64,000 bases of DNA. It comes from Mastacembelus armatus. Lineage: Eukaryota > Chordata > Actinopteri > Synbranchiformes > Mastacembelidae. Positions within the stretch are counted from its first letter, which is position 1, and each line of letters begins with the position of its first letter. The stretch is taken from assembly GCF_900324485.2 (NCBI RefSeq), contig NC_046638.1, positions 1,328,673 to 1,392,672 of the forward strand. Reading direction: 5' to 3'. The notes under the pieces are model-generated. The model searched no databases. It was not told where the DNA came from and worked only from the letters and a program-made list of their open reading frames with translations. Of this stretch, positions 49,000 to 60,112 are shown in pieces. The position numbers and the translations under genes were made by a program.

Positions 49000-51450
49000 A
49001 AGATCAGTCATAATACTCATGATACTCCTCTCTTCCCCTCACTCTCCACCACCTTGTGCAATAACTTCCTGGATTTCCTCTCATCAAAAATCGAAAATAT
49101 ACACCAGCAGTTTCCCCCCATCTGTGACACTGCGAACTGCCTCCACTGTACCCTACCCTGTCTATCAGTATCCTCCCTGCTTTCGAGTTTTATCATTCCA
49201 CCCGACATGGTTATCTCTTCCCTGATCCTCAAATCCAAACCCTCAACCTGCAAACTTGACCCCCTACCAACCAACCTCGTCAAGCTCTGTCTCCCCTCTC
49301 TCCTTCCTCATCTTACCCACATTATTCACACTTCCCTCAGTTCTGGTATCGTACCCCCATCACTCAAGACAGCCATCATCACACCAATCCTAAAAAAACC
49401 TGGTCTCGATCCTGCGAACCTTAACAACTTCCGCCCTATCTCCAATCTCCCGTTCCTCTCTAAAATTCTTGAAAAAGTTGTCCACCACCAGGTCCATACC
49501 CACCTTGCCACCAATAGCCTATATGAACACTTTCAATCTGGTTTCCGCCATCTTCACAGCACTGAAACTGCCCTGGTCAAAATCACCAACAACCTCCTAG
49601 TAGCCGCAGACTCTGGCCTTGTCTCCATCCTCATCCTCCTTGACCTAACTGCAGCTTTTTACACCATCTCGCACAATATTCTCCTCCATCGCCTTGCTTC
49701 CATCGGCATAGCCGGCTCGGTCCTCTCATGGTTCACCTCCTACCTCTCTGACCGCACCCAGTCCATCCATCTCCAGAACTTCCACTCCCAGCCCTCTACT
49801 GTCAGTTGTGGCGTGCCTCAGGGCTCTGTCCTGGGGCCCCTCCTCTTCATTATTTATCTCCTTCCTCTCGGACATATCTTTAGGCAACATAACATCAATT
49901 TCCACTGTTATGCAGACGACACCCAGCTCTACCTCTCTGCTGCTCCATCTTCTACCCTACCCCCTCCCTCCCTCCTTACCTGCTTACATAATATCAAATC
50001 CTGGTTCACCCATAACTTTTTGAAACTCAACCCCGACAAAACTGAAATTCTCCTCGTGGGCACCAAATCCACCCTTTCTAAAACCAGCACCTTCTCCATT
50101 CTAATTGACAACAATACTGTCCTCCCCTCCCCCCAAGTTAAAACCCTGGGTGTCATCCTAGACGGTACTCTCTCCTTCACTCAGCATATCAATACCACTA
50201 CCCGGTCGGCCTACTCCCATCTCCGTAACATAAACCGCATCCGTTCTTCACTCACCATCGATAGCACGGCCATACTCGTTAATGCCTTTGTCACCTCTCG
50301 CTTGGATTACTGTAACTCACTCCTCACTGGTCTACCTCTCAAATCACTTCATAAACTTCAACTTGTCCAGAACTCTGCTGCCCGAATCATCACCAGAACT
50401 CCATTCTCACATCATATCACCCCTGTCCTTAAACAACTTCACTGGCTCCCTGTGTCCTTCCGTATAAACTATAAAATCCTCCTTCTCACCTACAAAGCCC
50501 TCCACTCTATTGCCCCACCATACATCACTGATCTACTTCATATCTATTCTCCGCCTCGTACTCTCCGCTCCTCCAGTTCCACTCTCCTCTGCACCCCTAC
50601 AGCGCGCCTGGCCACCATGGGCGCTAGATCCTTCAGCCACACTGCGCCCCGCCTTTGGAACATTCTCCCTCATCGCATCCGGTCGTCTCCGGACTTATCA
50701 ACTTTTAAATCATCACTCAAAACGTATCTGTTCCGTATAGCGTTTTCCACCTAACTCTCTTAACTTCTCAAAGCAGCCCGTGATGTTCTACCACCCTCCG
50801 CCTGTTTCATATTGTCTCATATTGTTTCATATTTGTTGTTCTGTCATCTGGGTTTCTGTGTTTCAATTTGCTTTTGCTGTACATCGCCCACTTCCTGGAT
50901 GCTCTGCACTTTGGCCTTTACATTCTGGCCCTCTGCTTATGCATTGTTGTTATTGTTGTTTTAATGCACTCTATGTATTTCATGCTGTATGCTTCCTGTT
51001 AGAATAAGGGCATTGTAAATTGCTAACTGTGTTATGAGAATTGTCATTTTGCAGACAGATTTATGTAAAGGGTGTAACCAGGCATGTCATAGTTGAGGAA
51101 ACCCAGGTTTTCTGTGCAAATCACCAAGACATGTAAATGTATGGATGTGAACATTGTATGAACTCTGAAGTTAACCTATGTTTCAACTCTCCCCTATTGT
51201 GTAAAGTGAGACGGTGCCTGGAAGTCATGTAACCACATCACATATAAATTAAAGTGTTCTGGGCGGGTTCGTGGCTGCGCAGCTGGGGATAACACTGAGT
51301 GTGTATCTCCTAAAAGTCACGAGCTCAACCTAGAACAAAGAAAAGAAAGTCTCTGTGTAGATGTTTGATTAGAACCAACACTTCCTTTTTCTCTCTGTAA
51401 GGTGACCGTGAGAGTTTGAAAGGCGCCATGAAATAAAATGTATTATTATT
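49000..51450 (+). mobile_element. L2-type LINE with a 566-codon open frame
   Basis: The open frame 49054-50754 covers the link region and the reverse transcriptase. It reads [19 protein letters not shown], then [28 protein letters not shown] (motif A), [14 protein letters not shown] (motif B), [12 protein letters not shown] (catalytic YADD), and then a C-terminal part ending [14 protein letters not shown]. The endonuclease domain is not seen, so the copy is 5'-truncated. In motif A the usual AAFD reads AAFY. The 3' end carries the teleost L2 signature TTTGAAAGGCGCC...AATAAAATG(TATTATTAT), but it is split by a solo LTR at 50997-51380. Confidence 0.92.
50997..51380. mobile_element. Solo LTR nested in the L2 3' end
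   Basis: This is a 384-bp element with TG...CA ends (TGTTAGAATAAG to AGAACCAACA). It is flanked by a perfect 5-bp duplication CTTCC (50992-50996 and 51381-51385). Removing it would join two parts of the L2 tail that are contiguous in the family. There is no internal coding region, as expected after LTR-LTR recombination. It is a fossil of an LTR retrotransposon or retrovirus-like element; the family is not determined. It is younger than the L2 copy. Confidence 0.78.
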
Positions 51451-51772
51451 ATATCAGAAGAGGAGTTATTCATAAGAATGTAATGGAAATCAGATCTGTT
51501 CCACTTACAGAACAGAAAAGCAGAACAGTCAAATGTGGATTATTAAGTATCAGAACTCTGATCTAAATCTCTTAGTAAACGACTTGTTGAAAGTGGTGGA
51601 ATTAAAGTGATGATGTGCACATGCTTTACATCTTTAGGATATTAAAGTTGAATGCTGAGTGAAAATCTACTAATAGGAACGAGGAAAACAGTTGAACAGG
51701 CAAATTTAAACCGATCAGGTATTGCAGTTAAAGTTCTGAATTGAACTGATGCTTCAATTTCAAGTTTAAAAC

Positions 51773-51912
51773 ATCTTGGAAACTTTTTACCACTTTGTAC
51801 AAACCACAGGAGGTAACAGCAAACACAGCTAAGGTTGAGGTTGCATGCACATTGTGAGCAGATGTCAGGCTGTGCATTGCATCCAGCAACCACGGTCAAG
51901 AAGGTCATATGT
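51773..51912 (+). repeat. Direct repeat, copy 1
   Basis: Begins ATCTTGGAAACTTTTTACCA. The partner lies at 52525-52657; differences are a few bases and short indels. Confidence 0.85.
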
Positions 51913-52524
51913 ATAAAAACTCATAGGACTTAAATCCAAGTGGGGGATTTTGTCAGTGACAACATGTGCCCGGACAACTTGGGCCAAGGGTCTTTATAAA
52001 AACCCCTGATTTGTGAAGATGAAGCTTTTTCGGCTTTCTATTTTAGAGGCTCTTTTTTGGAAGCTCTCTAGTTTAGTTGCCTTGTTTTGTAAAACCTAAA
52101 CCCAATTTATTCTGACTGATTAAAACAAAGTGTTAAATGAGGGTGTGAGACAGATACTGGGGAATAATATTCACACTTAGGCTAGTGAGGATAAATCCCT
52201 TAAATAAAATATAATTAGGGCAAACTTAAAAGTTATTAGAGTTATTTAAGTTTACTTTGGAGACCTTTGAATTAAACTTGAATTAACAGGGAACCAAGGC
52301 AAGAGAACCCAGAATAACCTACAAGGAATTAAGCTAGAATTAAACAAAGATTAGATCGATATAAGTTGATTTAATTATTTCATTAGGGTTTAATGTAATT
52401 ATTGAAAGATTAAAAATCTCACTTTCTCAAAAAGGTCTAGGTGAAGGTTGGGGTCAAGGTAACCTTTCATGGCATAAACTAAAATGTAGTTGATCTAAAG
52501 TGGAGGTTTTGATAATTAGAGAGT

Positions 52525-52657
52525 ATCTTGGAAACTTTTTACCACTTTGTCCAAACCACAGGAGGTAACTGCAAACACAGCTATATTTGGTTGAGGTTGC
52601 ATGCACATTGTGAGCAGATGTCAGGCTGTGCATTGCATACAGAAGAAGGTCATATGT
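52525..52657 (+). repeat. Direct repeat, copy 2
   Basis: Partner of 51773-51912. It ends just before the nuclease duplication unit begins at 52671. Confidence 0.85.
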
Positions 52658-52910
52658 AGCTGTCCTGAACACTAACACTGAAGCACATCAACAGCTTTGA
52701 CTGTTGGACTTTCACCCAGTGCACTGAAAGTTGTTCTGCAAAAGTGTTGAACATAAGAAAAGTTAAAGTTTTATCTTGTCTAGATGGATTGTGGACCTTG
52801 AGAAAAAAGAAACTTGTAAGAAAAACGATCACAATGACTTCCTGGTTCTAAGAACAGGACAGTCAGAGGAGGGGAAGTGCTAGAGACCGAGGAGGTGTGA
52901 GAGGATCAGC

Positions 52911-53096
52911 ATATAAGCTTCTGTTCACAGCTTCATTCTCTGACACTTGTGTCGATTGTCCTGCTTCATGAATTGAAGGAGACGTGACCTGAGACATCCA
53001 GACTTCTCCATCTTATAGTCACATTCTCATTTTGCCATTTAGATTCTCACATCATTTAGCTGTCAAACACAATAACAGGACAACGAAAGAGAGAAG
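52911..53096 (+). promoter_or_regulatory. Promoter and noncoding exon 1, nuclease gene 1
   Basis: TATA-like ATATAAG at 52911 is followed by a predicted noncoding exon that ends at 53096 with GAGAAG|GTGAGAAG. The next exon starts at 53238 after CTCTCCAG. The start site near 52940 is inferred from the TATA box. Confidence 0.6.
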
Positions 53097-53270
53097 GTGA
53101 GAAGTTCCAGACGGAGCTGATCGTACTTCATCTGTCACATGTGAGCTGTTGTTTTACAGCACCTCTTCATGTACTGGCTGTAGTTTTACTACACGTTACC
53201 TCGTATAACAAACTCTTCCTGTTTGTTTTCTCTCCAGACTGAAGATCTTGATCCAAAGGTTTTGTCCAGG

Positions 53271-55207
53271 ATGCAGAGCTTGGTAACTGTGTGTGGTCTT
53301 TTACTCCTCTGTTCTGTCCAGGCACATGTTGTCAAATTGTATGAAGATTTGCCAGAGGTTTGTTTTCCTTTCATTACAGTCAAAAACACTGTCAGTGATG
53401 ATATAAATGATAAATCTGTAAGTGACTCACCTTGTTGTCTGTGTCTTTGTTCTGCAGGACTGCAAGAGCTTCTTCCACCACGAATATGTGCCGCTGTGGA
53501 ACCCTTCCAAATATCACGTCTACATCTGTCAGTTCTTCAAAAACAAGTAATGCACAACTTTCCTCATTCAACATGAAAGAATCAGTTCAACCTTCACATC
53601 TATTGACATGTGTTAATCATTTAAATTGGACTGTTGCTGTAATTTCATCCACTATTGTTGATTTAGGATGTTTCTCAATCTTTGTTCCACAGATATAGAT
53701 TTACCACACTGTACGACACTGACCATCGTATTCCTGTCTACTCTGGTTATATAGTGGAGAACAGAGAAAAGGGAAAAGGAAAATGTAGTGAAACCTGGAA
53801 GATAGAACCTCAGGTACTTTAAGAACATTTGTCCATGTGTTTATACAAAGCATGAAATATGTGCGTATCACTGTACTGTTCCTGTGAGTTAGAAATACTC
53901 AGCTGATCTTGATGAATAAATTTCATTATAGTAAAAATATGACAGTGACACATTTTGGCTCAATAACATAATAAAACTGAGATTTTCCTGATTTTAACCT
54001 GATTTCTTGTAGCTGGTAGACGAGAAGCTGGTTAAGGACATGATGCTCCAGAAAGACCTGAAAAAAAAAAAAAAAAAAGTCACTTTAAAAAAAATCAAAA
54101 AGAGTCAGGCTGTGTTTGAGGACTACAAAGATATTAAAGATTACAACCGTGGTCACCTCAACCCCGCTGGACACCACAAAGGTAAGGATGTTTATGAGAT
54201 ATAAAAACACATTCAACATGTTTTTTAGAGTTTAAGGACAGAACAGAAACTGAATATAAACCAAACTGTTGTTTGTTTAGAAGAAAACTCCACAGGACAT
54301 TTCAGGAGCAAAACTATTTCATGTCATTGCTCAGAGCAACCTGCCTGTTGATTTATTTACTTAGTTATGTCATGTAGTAAAAGTTCAGTTACGTGGTTTC
54401 TGTAAGATAATGTGCTCACAGGTCATTGCTCATTTTGTCAAAGGGAAACCAAACAGACACATCACAGAATTAGTTTCCAAAGTATTATGATCATAATCAA
54501 TAAAAAGTTTCTGCATTATCTCAAGAAAAACTATTGTTACATGAAAATTGGCTCATTTCAAATGAACCAAATGTTTCTGTGGTGCATTATGAAGCTTTAT
54601 GTTCTGTCAGGTTTCCAACATGTGAAAGACAATAATCCCTCTCTTATCCACTCGACATGTACATTCAAACTTCTTCACATCCACAACTTGTAAATTTGCA
54701 TCTTATCTAATTTACTGTGACTCCATTGGCTGAAACTCTTCTTTGCTCTTTTTAGATGAAGCATGTGAAGCTACTTACACTCTGACCAACGTGGTTCCTC
54801 AGTATAAAAAAATGAACAATGGACTTTGGAGCCAGTATGAGGAAAGAATTAAAACCACTTGTCCCAACAACAAACTCTTTGTTCTGGTCGGTGCAATCCC
54901 ATCTTCTGATCCCCAAAGGTGGATTAAGAAAAACAACAAAAACCGGGTCAACATCCCTGACTACCTGTGGCATGCCTACTGCTGTGTGGACAACAACAAT
55001 AAACCTGTTAAGAGTGGTGCTGCAGTAGCAAGGAATACAGAGAACAACATGGTGGAGTGCTCCCTGGACAGCCTTAACAAATTCTTCAACAAGCTCAATA
55101 AAAAGCCTAAACTGTTTGACAACTGCAATATTAACCTCCCCAATACTGACCCCCCCAAAACTAAACCCCCCAATCCACCAGGAGATTGTTCAGGGGTGGT
55201 CCCTTAG
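53271..55207 (+). CDS. ENDOD1-like secreted nuclease, gene 1, 305 aa
   Basis: Coding exons are 53271-53357, 53458-53546, 53693-53813, 54013-54181 and 54756-55207. The total is 918 bp, in frame. A signal peptide (MQSLVTVCGLLLLCSVQA) points to secretion. The rest is a DNA/RNA non-specific endonuclease (NUC) domain: RFTTLYDTDHRIPVYSGYIV, then NRGHLNPAGHH (family DRGH box, with Asp replaced by Asn; the base His is kept), then TLTNVVPQYKKMNNGLWSQY with the expected metal-binding Asn. The tail is Pro-rich (PPKTKPPNPPG) and has no membrane segment, unlike the longer mammalian ENDOD1. Exon 4 holds an A18 run that encodes six Lys. Activity is likely but not certain. Confidence 0.9.
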
Positions 55208-55825
55208 TTCTCCAGCAGGGCAGAGCAGGGCTGGTTGGCACACATCATATTTCTCAGGTATACGACCATATGTTTGAGGAGACCGTTACCATAACTGCAA
55301 AATGAAGACACACACAAATGATTCCTAAAATTACTGTCTTCGTTATTGAAACATCGATGGTCGGCACAAACTCAAACTTTTAGACACAGAAAATATTTGA
55401 GCGTTTATCTAAAACCAGAAAACAAACAGTGACTCTATTCCTCCTTTACCTCACGTATACATGTCGTCGTTTAAAACATTTTCTGATCATTTCCAGATGT
55501 AAAAACTGTTTTGAAATACAAGAGTCATGTTTAATAGAGTTTATGTTCACGAGCAATGAACCTACAGTCCTGATAGAACTAGAACATCTGGCATCTTCAG
55601 ACGTTCTGACTAAACTGATGAGACAACAATCACTTGGATGTTTTTGTGTTAGTGCCATCTAGTGGTCCAGCCCATGTGTCATTCAGCCCTGCTCTAAAAA
55701 GGCTTCTCTCATAGCAAACATGCTAATCTCAGCTAATAACACTGTGCTTTTCAATGATGATGCTTCAGCTCCTCAGGCCTAATAAATATGTGCTATTGAT
55801 ACTGTGAGTCGATCACTAATCAAGA

Positions 55826-55831
55826 AATAAA
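55826..55831 (+). terminator. PolyA signal, nuclease gene 1
   Basis: AATAAA about 620 bases after the stop. An earlier AATAAA lies at 55781-55786. Confidence 0.55.
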
Positions 55832-56604
55832 GAGCAGCAAATGAGTGAGTTGTGTTGTTTCATTACTAAAGACCAGGATTTTCATACACCCTGATGTTAC
55901 TGATATAAAATCCAGAGTCTGAGCCCAAACTGTTTCCAGCTTCATCTCTAAACAGTGAAAATATCCAAACACAAGCTGCTGTGACACTGTGGCTCATGTT
56001 TCTGACCCCGGTGCTGCAGGAAACCAGTCAGTGTGTTGTTCATGCTGTCACAGTGAGGACTGAGGAGCTTGTTCTTAGGGACACCTGTGCTTCTCCACTC
56101 AGTCTGTGGTGGAAGTGACTTGTAGTGATGAGCACATGAGCCTCTGTCTCTCACTCGCCTTCACAAGACTGAGATACACAGTGAAATACAGTAACAGGCA
56201 GATCCTGTACTTTGTACTCCAGACTCATTAGTACTTGGGCACTTCTGACTGATGTGTCACAGTGACGGCCACTGTCTGAGCTCTTCTGAACAGACAGATC
56301 TCCAGTGGTGAAGATGCCTCACACTGTTGCTGAACTTCCTCCATCTGAGCTGTCCTGTCTTTGCTCACACTAACACTGAAGCACATCAACAGCTTTGACT
56401 GTTGGACTTTCAACCCAGTGCACTGAAAGTTGTTCTGCAAAAGTGTTGAACATAAGAAAAGTTATAGTTTTATCTTGTCTAGATGGATTGTGGACCTTGA
56501 GTCATGAAAGGGGAACTGAAAATCCTATTTCACGATGACAATATGTTTCTAAGAGACAGTCAGAGGAGGGGAAGAGTTAGAGACTGAGGAGGTGTGAGAT
56601 AAAC

Positions 56605-56802
56605 ATATGAGCTTCTGTTCACAGCTTCATTCTCTGACACTTGTGTCGATTGTCCTGCTTCATGAATTAAAGGAGACGTGACCTGAGACATCCAGACTTC
56701 TGTATCTTCTGACTGATAAGGTAGTCAAATTCTCATTTTGCTATTCAAATAGTCACATTGGTTAGAGTGCAGATAAAATGACAGGACAACGAAAGAGAGA
56801 AG
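56605..56802 (+). promoter_or_regulatory. Promoter and noncoding exon 1, nuclease gene 2
   Basis: The TATA-like box of gene 1 (ATATAAG) reads ATATGAG here (56605-56611), so the core promoter may be weaker. The predicted noncoding exon ends at 56802 before GTGAGAAG; the next exon starts at 56944. Confidence 0.5.
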
Positions 56803-56976
56803 GTGAGAAGTTCCAGACAGAGCTGATCGTACTTCATCTGTCACATGTGAGCTGTTGTTTTACAGCACCTCTTCATGTACTGGCTGTAGTTTTACTACAC
56901 GTTACCTCGTATAACAAACTCTTCCTGTTTGTTTTCTCTCCAGACAGAAGATCTTGATCCAAAGGTTTTGTCCAGG

Positions 56977-59211
56977 ATGCAGAGCTTGGTAACTGTGTGT
57001 GGTCTTTTACTCCTCTGTTCTGTCCAGGCACATGTTGTCAATGATAGAAATGATTTGCCAGAGGTTTGTTTTCCTTTCATTACAGTCAAAAACACTGTGA
57101 GTGATCATATAAATGATAAATCTGTAAGTGACTCACCTTGTTGTCTGTGTCTTTGTTCTGCAGGACTGCAAGAGCTTCTTCTACCAAGGATATGTGCCAG
57201 AGTGGGAGACCTCTGACAACTATGTCTACATCTGTCAGCTCTTCAAAAACAGGTAAACAGTGAGATTTGAATCAAATGACTGAAAGTATCATTTTGATCT
57301 TTACAGTATATTTATATTCTACTCTATCCTTTAAACTGGACTGTTGCTGTCATTTCATCCACTATTGTTGATTTAGGATGTTTCTCAATCTTTGTTCCAC
57401 AGATATAGATTTACCACACTGTACGACACTGACCATCGTATTCCTGTCTACTCTGGTTATATAGTGGAGCTCGGTAAACAAGGAACGGATCCAGGAAAGT
57501 GGTTTGTAGAGCCTCAGGTATATTGCTCACATTTAAATATGCATGTGAAAATACAATTGAGTTCAAGAAATTTTATTCATAAAACAAGAGAAGGACACTT
57601 ATGAAATCACTATACAGTTTTTACTTTCAGCAGTAAAGCAGTATAGTCATAGTAATTTCTATCAGTAAATTTCATCATAGGAAAAAGAATAAGTGCAGTT
57701 TATTCTTGCTGGTGTTGTTTATTTTTGTATTATATTTATTGTGTCTAGTTTTTTATTTATTTAGTTTGATTTAATTGATGAATGGTTTAAAATGTGGTTT
57801 TATTATTTGGTTTTTACCTGTATTTTTCTGTGATGATTTCTATTCTCTGTAAAGCACTTTGAACTACATTAACTTGTAGGGTTCTGTTTAAATCAAGTTT
57901 GATTTCAATTGATTATTATAAGCATGACTCATTTGTGAATCTTCTGCCTTGTAGCTGATAAGGTCAAATTTGCCAGACGACATGATGATTGTTAAGAAAC
58001 TGGTAGAAAAAAAAAAGGTTGGGCTTGATGAAATCAAAATTAAACAGGCTGTGGATGACGACTACAAACGTCTTAATAACTACAACCGTGGTCACCTCAA
58101 CCCCGCTGGACACCACAAAGGTAAGGATGTTTATGAGATATAAAAACACATTCAACATGTTTTTTAGAGTTTAAGGACAGAACAGAAACTGAATATAAAC
58201 CAAACTGTTGTTTGTTTAGAAGAAAACTCCACAGGACATTTCAGGAGCAAAACTATTTCATGTCATTGCTCAGAGCAACCTGCCTGTTGATTTATTTACT
58301 TAGTTATGTCATGTAGTAAAAGTTTTTTTTTTTACTAAGATAATGCACACACATGATGTATTTATTTTAAATTTATTTTGTCTTCATAAACTCATTTCTT
58401 GATTCTGGTGAAATAATGTGTCCTGTGGAGTTTATTAATTATTAATTAATTTTGTGATCAAGGAGAAACCAAACATTAAGTACATCACAGAATTAATAAA
58501 AAAATAAAAAAGTATTATGATCATAAAAACAAATTATTGCATTATCTCAAGAAAAATTGGCTCATTTCAAATGAACCAAATGTTTCTGTGGTGCATTATG
58601 AAGCTTTATGTTCTGTCAGGTTTCCAACATGTGAAAGACAATAATCCCTCTCTTATCCACTCGACATGTACATTCAAACTTCTTCACATCCACAACTTGT
58701 AAATTTGCATCTTATCTAATTTACTGTGACTCCATTGGCTGAAACTCTTCTTTGCTCTTTTTTAGGCGATGCCAGCAAAGCCACTTACACTCTGACCAAT
58801 ATGGTTCCTCAGTATAAAGACCTGAACAATGGACTTTGGAGCCAGTATGAGAAAAGAATTAAAACCACTTGTCCCGACAACAAACTCTTTGTTCTGGTCG
58901 GTGCAATCCCATCTTCAAATCCCCAAAGGTGGATTAAGAACGAAAACCGAGTCAACATCCCTGACTACCTGTGGCATGCCTACTGCTGTGTGGACAACAA
59001 CAATAAACCTGTTAAGAGTGGTGCTGCAGTAGCAAAGAATACAGAGAACAACATGGTGGAGTGCTCCCTGGACAGCCTTAACAAATTCTTCAACAAGCTC
59101 AATAAAAAGCCTAAACTGTTTGACAACTGCAATATTAACCTCCCCAATACTGACCCCCCCAAAACTAAACCCCCCAATCCACCAGGAGATTGTTCAGGGG
59201 TGGTCCCTTAG
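56977..59211 (+). CDS. ENDOD1-like secreted nuclease, gene 2, 300 aa
   Basis: Coding exons are 56977-57063, 57164-57252, 57403-57517, 57955-58120 and 58766-59211. The total is 903 bp, in frame. It has the same signal peptide as gene 1, then a divergent mature N-terminus (NDRNDLPE against KLYEDLPE). The exon 2 product is FYQGYVPEWETSDNYVYIC against FHHEYVPLWNPSKYHVYIC in gene 1. The nuclease box NRGHLNPAGHH and TLTNMVPQYKDLNNGLWSQY are kept, and the C-terminal 100 residues are nearly identical to gene 1. Exon 4 has no long A run. The gene appears intact and is probably secreted. Divergence is concentrated in exons rather than introns. Confidence 0.9.
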
Positions 59212-59676
59212 TTCTCCTGCAGGGCAGAGCAGGGCTGGTTGGCACACATCATATTTCTCAGGTATACGACCATATGTTTGAGGAGACCGTTACCATAACT
59301 GCAAAATGAAGACACACACAAATGATTCCTAAAATGATCATTTCTAGATGTAAAAACTGTTTTCAAATACAAGAGTCATGTTTAATAGAGTTTATGTTCA
59401 CGAGCAATGAACCTACAGTCCTGATAGAACTAGAACATCTGGCATCTTCAGACGTTCTGACTAAACTGATGAGACAACAATCACTTGGATGTTTTTGTGT
59501 TAGTGCCATCTAGTGGTCCAGCCCATGTGTCATTCAGCCCTGCTCTAAAAAGGCTTCTCTCATAGCAAACATGCTAATCTCAGCTAATAACACTGTGCTT
59601 TTCAATGATGATGCTTCAGCTCCTCAGGCCTAATAAATATGTGCTATTGATACTGTGAGTCGATCACTAATCAAGA

Positions 59677-59682
59677 AATAAA
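59677..59682 (+). terminator. PolyA signal, nuclease gene 2
   Basis: AATAAA about 470 bases after the stop. An earlier one lies at 59632-59637. The 3' UTR is shorter than in gene 1 because about 150 bp near 59336 are missing. Confidence 0.55.
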
Positions 59683-60112
59683 GAGCAGCAAATGAGTGAG
59701 TTGTGTTGTTTCATTACTAAAGACCAGGATTTTCATACACCCTGATGTTACTGATATAAAATCCAGAGTCTGAGCCCAAACTGTTTCCAGCTTCATCTCT
59801 AAACAGTGAAAATATCCAAACACAAGCTGCTGTGACACTGTGGCTCATGTTTCTGACCCCGGTGCTGCAGGAAACCAGTCAGTGTGTTGTTCATGCTGTC
59901 ACAGTGAGGACTGAGCAGCTTGTTCTTAGGGACACCTGTGCTTCTCCACTCAGTCTGTGGTGGAAGTGACTTGTAGTGATGAGCACATGAGCCTCTGTCT
60001 CTCACTCGCCTTCACAAGACTGAGATACACAGTGAAATACAGTAACAGGCAGATCCTGTACTTTGTACTCCAGACTCATTAGTACTTGGGCACTTCTGAC
60101 TGATGTGTCACA

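Larger units (their letters stand above)
51451..52670. other. Gene-free stretch with a 135-bp direct repeat
   Basis: Near-identical segments at 51773-51912 and 52525-52657 flank about 610 bp of AT-rich DNA. The part near 51950-52100 has an LTR-like look (TATAAAAA and short pyrimidine runs), but I cannot support a call. No gene seen. Confidence 0.45.
52671..56261. repeat. Nuclease tandem duplication, unit 1
   Basis: Direct duplicate of 56369-60112, with a period of about 3.7 kb. It includes promoter, all exons, introns, 3' UTR and about 400 bp downstream. About 107 bp of single-copy sequence lies between the units. Confidence 0.92.
56369..60112. repeat. Nuclease tandem duplication, unit 2
   Basis: Partner of 52671-56261. 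Flanks, introns and 3' UTR are almost identical between units, but exons 2 to 4 and part of exon 5 are much more divergent. Confidence 0.92.

Noticed and set aside
51913-52524. A second LTR
   Set aside because: TATA-like and pyrimidine-rich strings are present, but no clear TG/CA ends or target duplication could be placed.
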